A stretch of DNA of 64,000 nt from Thunnus maccoyii (taxonomy: Eukaryota; Chordata; Actinopteri; Scombriformes; Scombridae), in contig NC_056538.1 in the NCBI RefSeq assembly GCF_910596095.1, forward strand, positions 21,004,501 to 21,068,500, written 5' to 3'. Under the pieces are notes generated by a model, which worked only from the letters and a program-made list of their open reading frames with translations, was not told where the DNA came from and ran no database searches. The position numbers and the translations under genes are program-made. This document shows positions 63,625-64,000 of this stretch, piece after piece. Position 1 is the stretch's first letter; each line of letters begins with the position of its first letter.

Positions 63625-64000
63625 GGTGTTATGAGGCGACAGAAAATCATTAAACAGTGGGGCTTTCTCATCACTAATACTTATAGCCCGGTTTGGTGTG
63701 TCAGAGCTCTTACTGTATGAACTTTCTCTGCGGCTCAAGGTAAAAGAACATTCAAAACAGGTGTACAGCACAAAACTTTGCTTATTTAAAGCAGGATTCA
63801 AATACATGTGCACTGCATATTTGATGTTTTTCTTTCTTTGCCAGAAAGTCAGAAAAGAGAATGCTACCAAGCAGCAACCCACATGGTGAGAGAGTCCTGC
63901 CAGCATGAACCTGCTCTTTGTTAGAGGGTCAACAGAGATGCATGGACAGATGTGCAGCTGTCTGGCTCTTTATGTTCCCGTCGCTAAATATTTGACTTTT

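Larger units (their letters stand above)
45854..64000. other. Region 5' of the short schip1 isoform; no coding exon seen
   Basis: Searched both strands for the large SCHIP1 exon (VYQKKVIDEW-type sequence) and for IQCJ exons and found none. ORFs are microsatellite or transposon translations. Rich in CA/GA repeats and MITEs. Probably intron or upstream DNA of longer iqcj-schip1 transcripts. Confidence 0.5.

Noticed and set aside
45854..64000. IQCJ or long SCHIP1 exons
   Set aside because: Looked for the expected conserved peptides on the minus strand and did not find them.

Overview
This window looks like chromosomal DNA of a ray-finned (teleost) fish, probably a percomorph. The evidence is a vertebrate gene structure with short GT-AG introns, very abundant CA/TG and GA/CT microsatellites, Tc1-like and hAT-like DNA transposons typical of fish, and the vertebrate neighbours il12a and schip1. 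There is no bacterial, viral or CRISPR content. I worked from reading the sequence; orthology and splicing calls are by eye.

Three protein genes can be built exon by exon in an unbroken frame. (1) Plus strand, 8068-22702: a 17-coding-exon gene for a 523-residue protein. It has an acidic N-terminus made of phase-1 micro-exons, a FIIND (ZU5+UPA) autoproteolytic domain of the NLRP1/CARD8 type, a basic linker and a C-terminal Death domain. The His and Ser needed for FIIND self-cleavage are both present (H215, S242) and are 27 residues apart, the same spacing as in human NLRP1. There is no NACHT, LRR or CARD. This stand-alone FIIND-Death gene is the most interesting object in the window. (2) Minus strand, 24767-26388: il12a (interleukin-12 p35), 7 coding exons, 207 residues, with a TATA box and a kappaB site just upstream and an AU-rich 3'UTR. 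(3) Minus strand, 29394-45853: schip1 (schwannomin/merlin-interacting protein), 7 coding exons, 259 residues.

Layout: 1-7900 is intergenic DNA with repeats. From 7900 to about 24030 lies the FIIND-Death gene, whose introns carry a Tc1 fold-back, an hAT-like MITE and a 5'-truncated L1-like LINE inserted directly against a splice donor. From 24398 to 26490 lies il12a, tail-to-tail with the FIIND-Death gene. From 26490 to 28536 is a spacer with two possible alternative 5' exons of il12a. From 28537 to 45853 is schip1, including a Tc1 element with an internally deleted transposase. From 45854 to 64000 I find no coding exons; in tetrapods this side of SCHIP1 is occupied by the long introns of the IQCJ-SCHIP1 readthrough, so it is probably upstream or intronic DNA, rich in MITEs and microsatellites.

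Functionally, a predicted inflammasome/PIDDosome-like sensor or adaptor lies next to a key inflammatory cytokine gene. This may be only neighbourhood, but it gives an immune context. schip1 is a cytoskeletal/neuronal gene and serves here as the synteny anchor for il12a.
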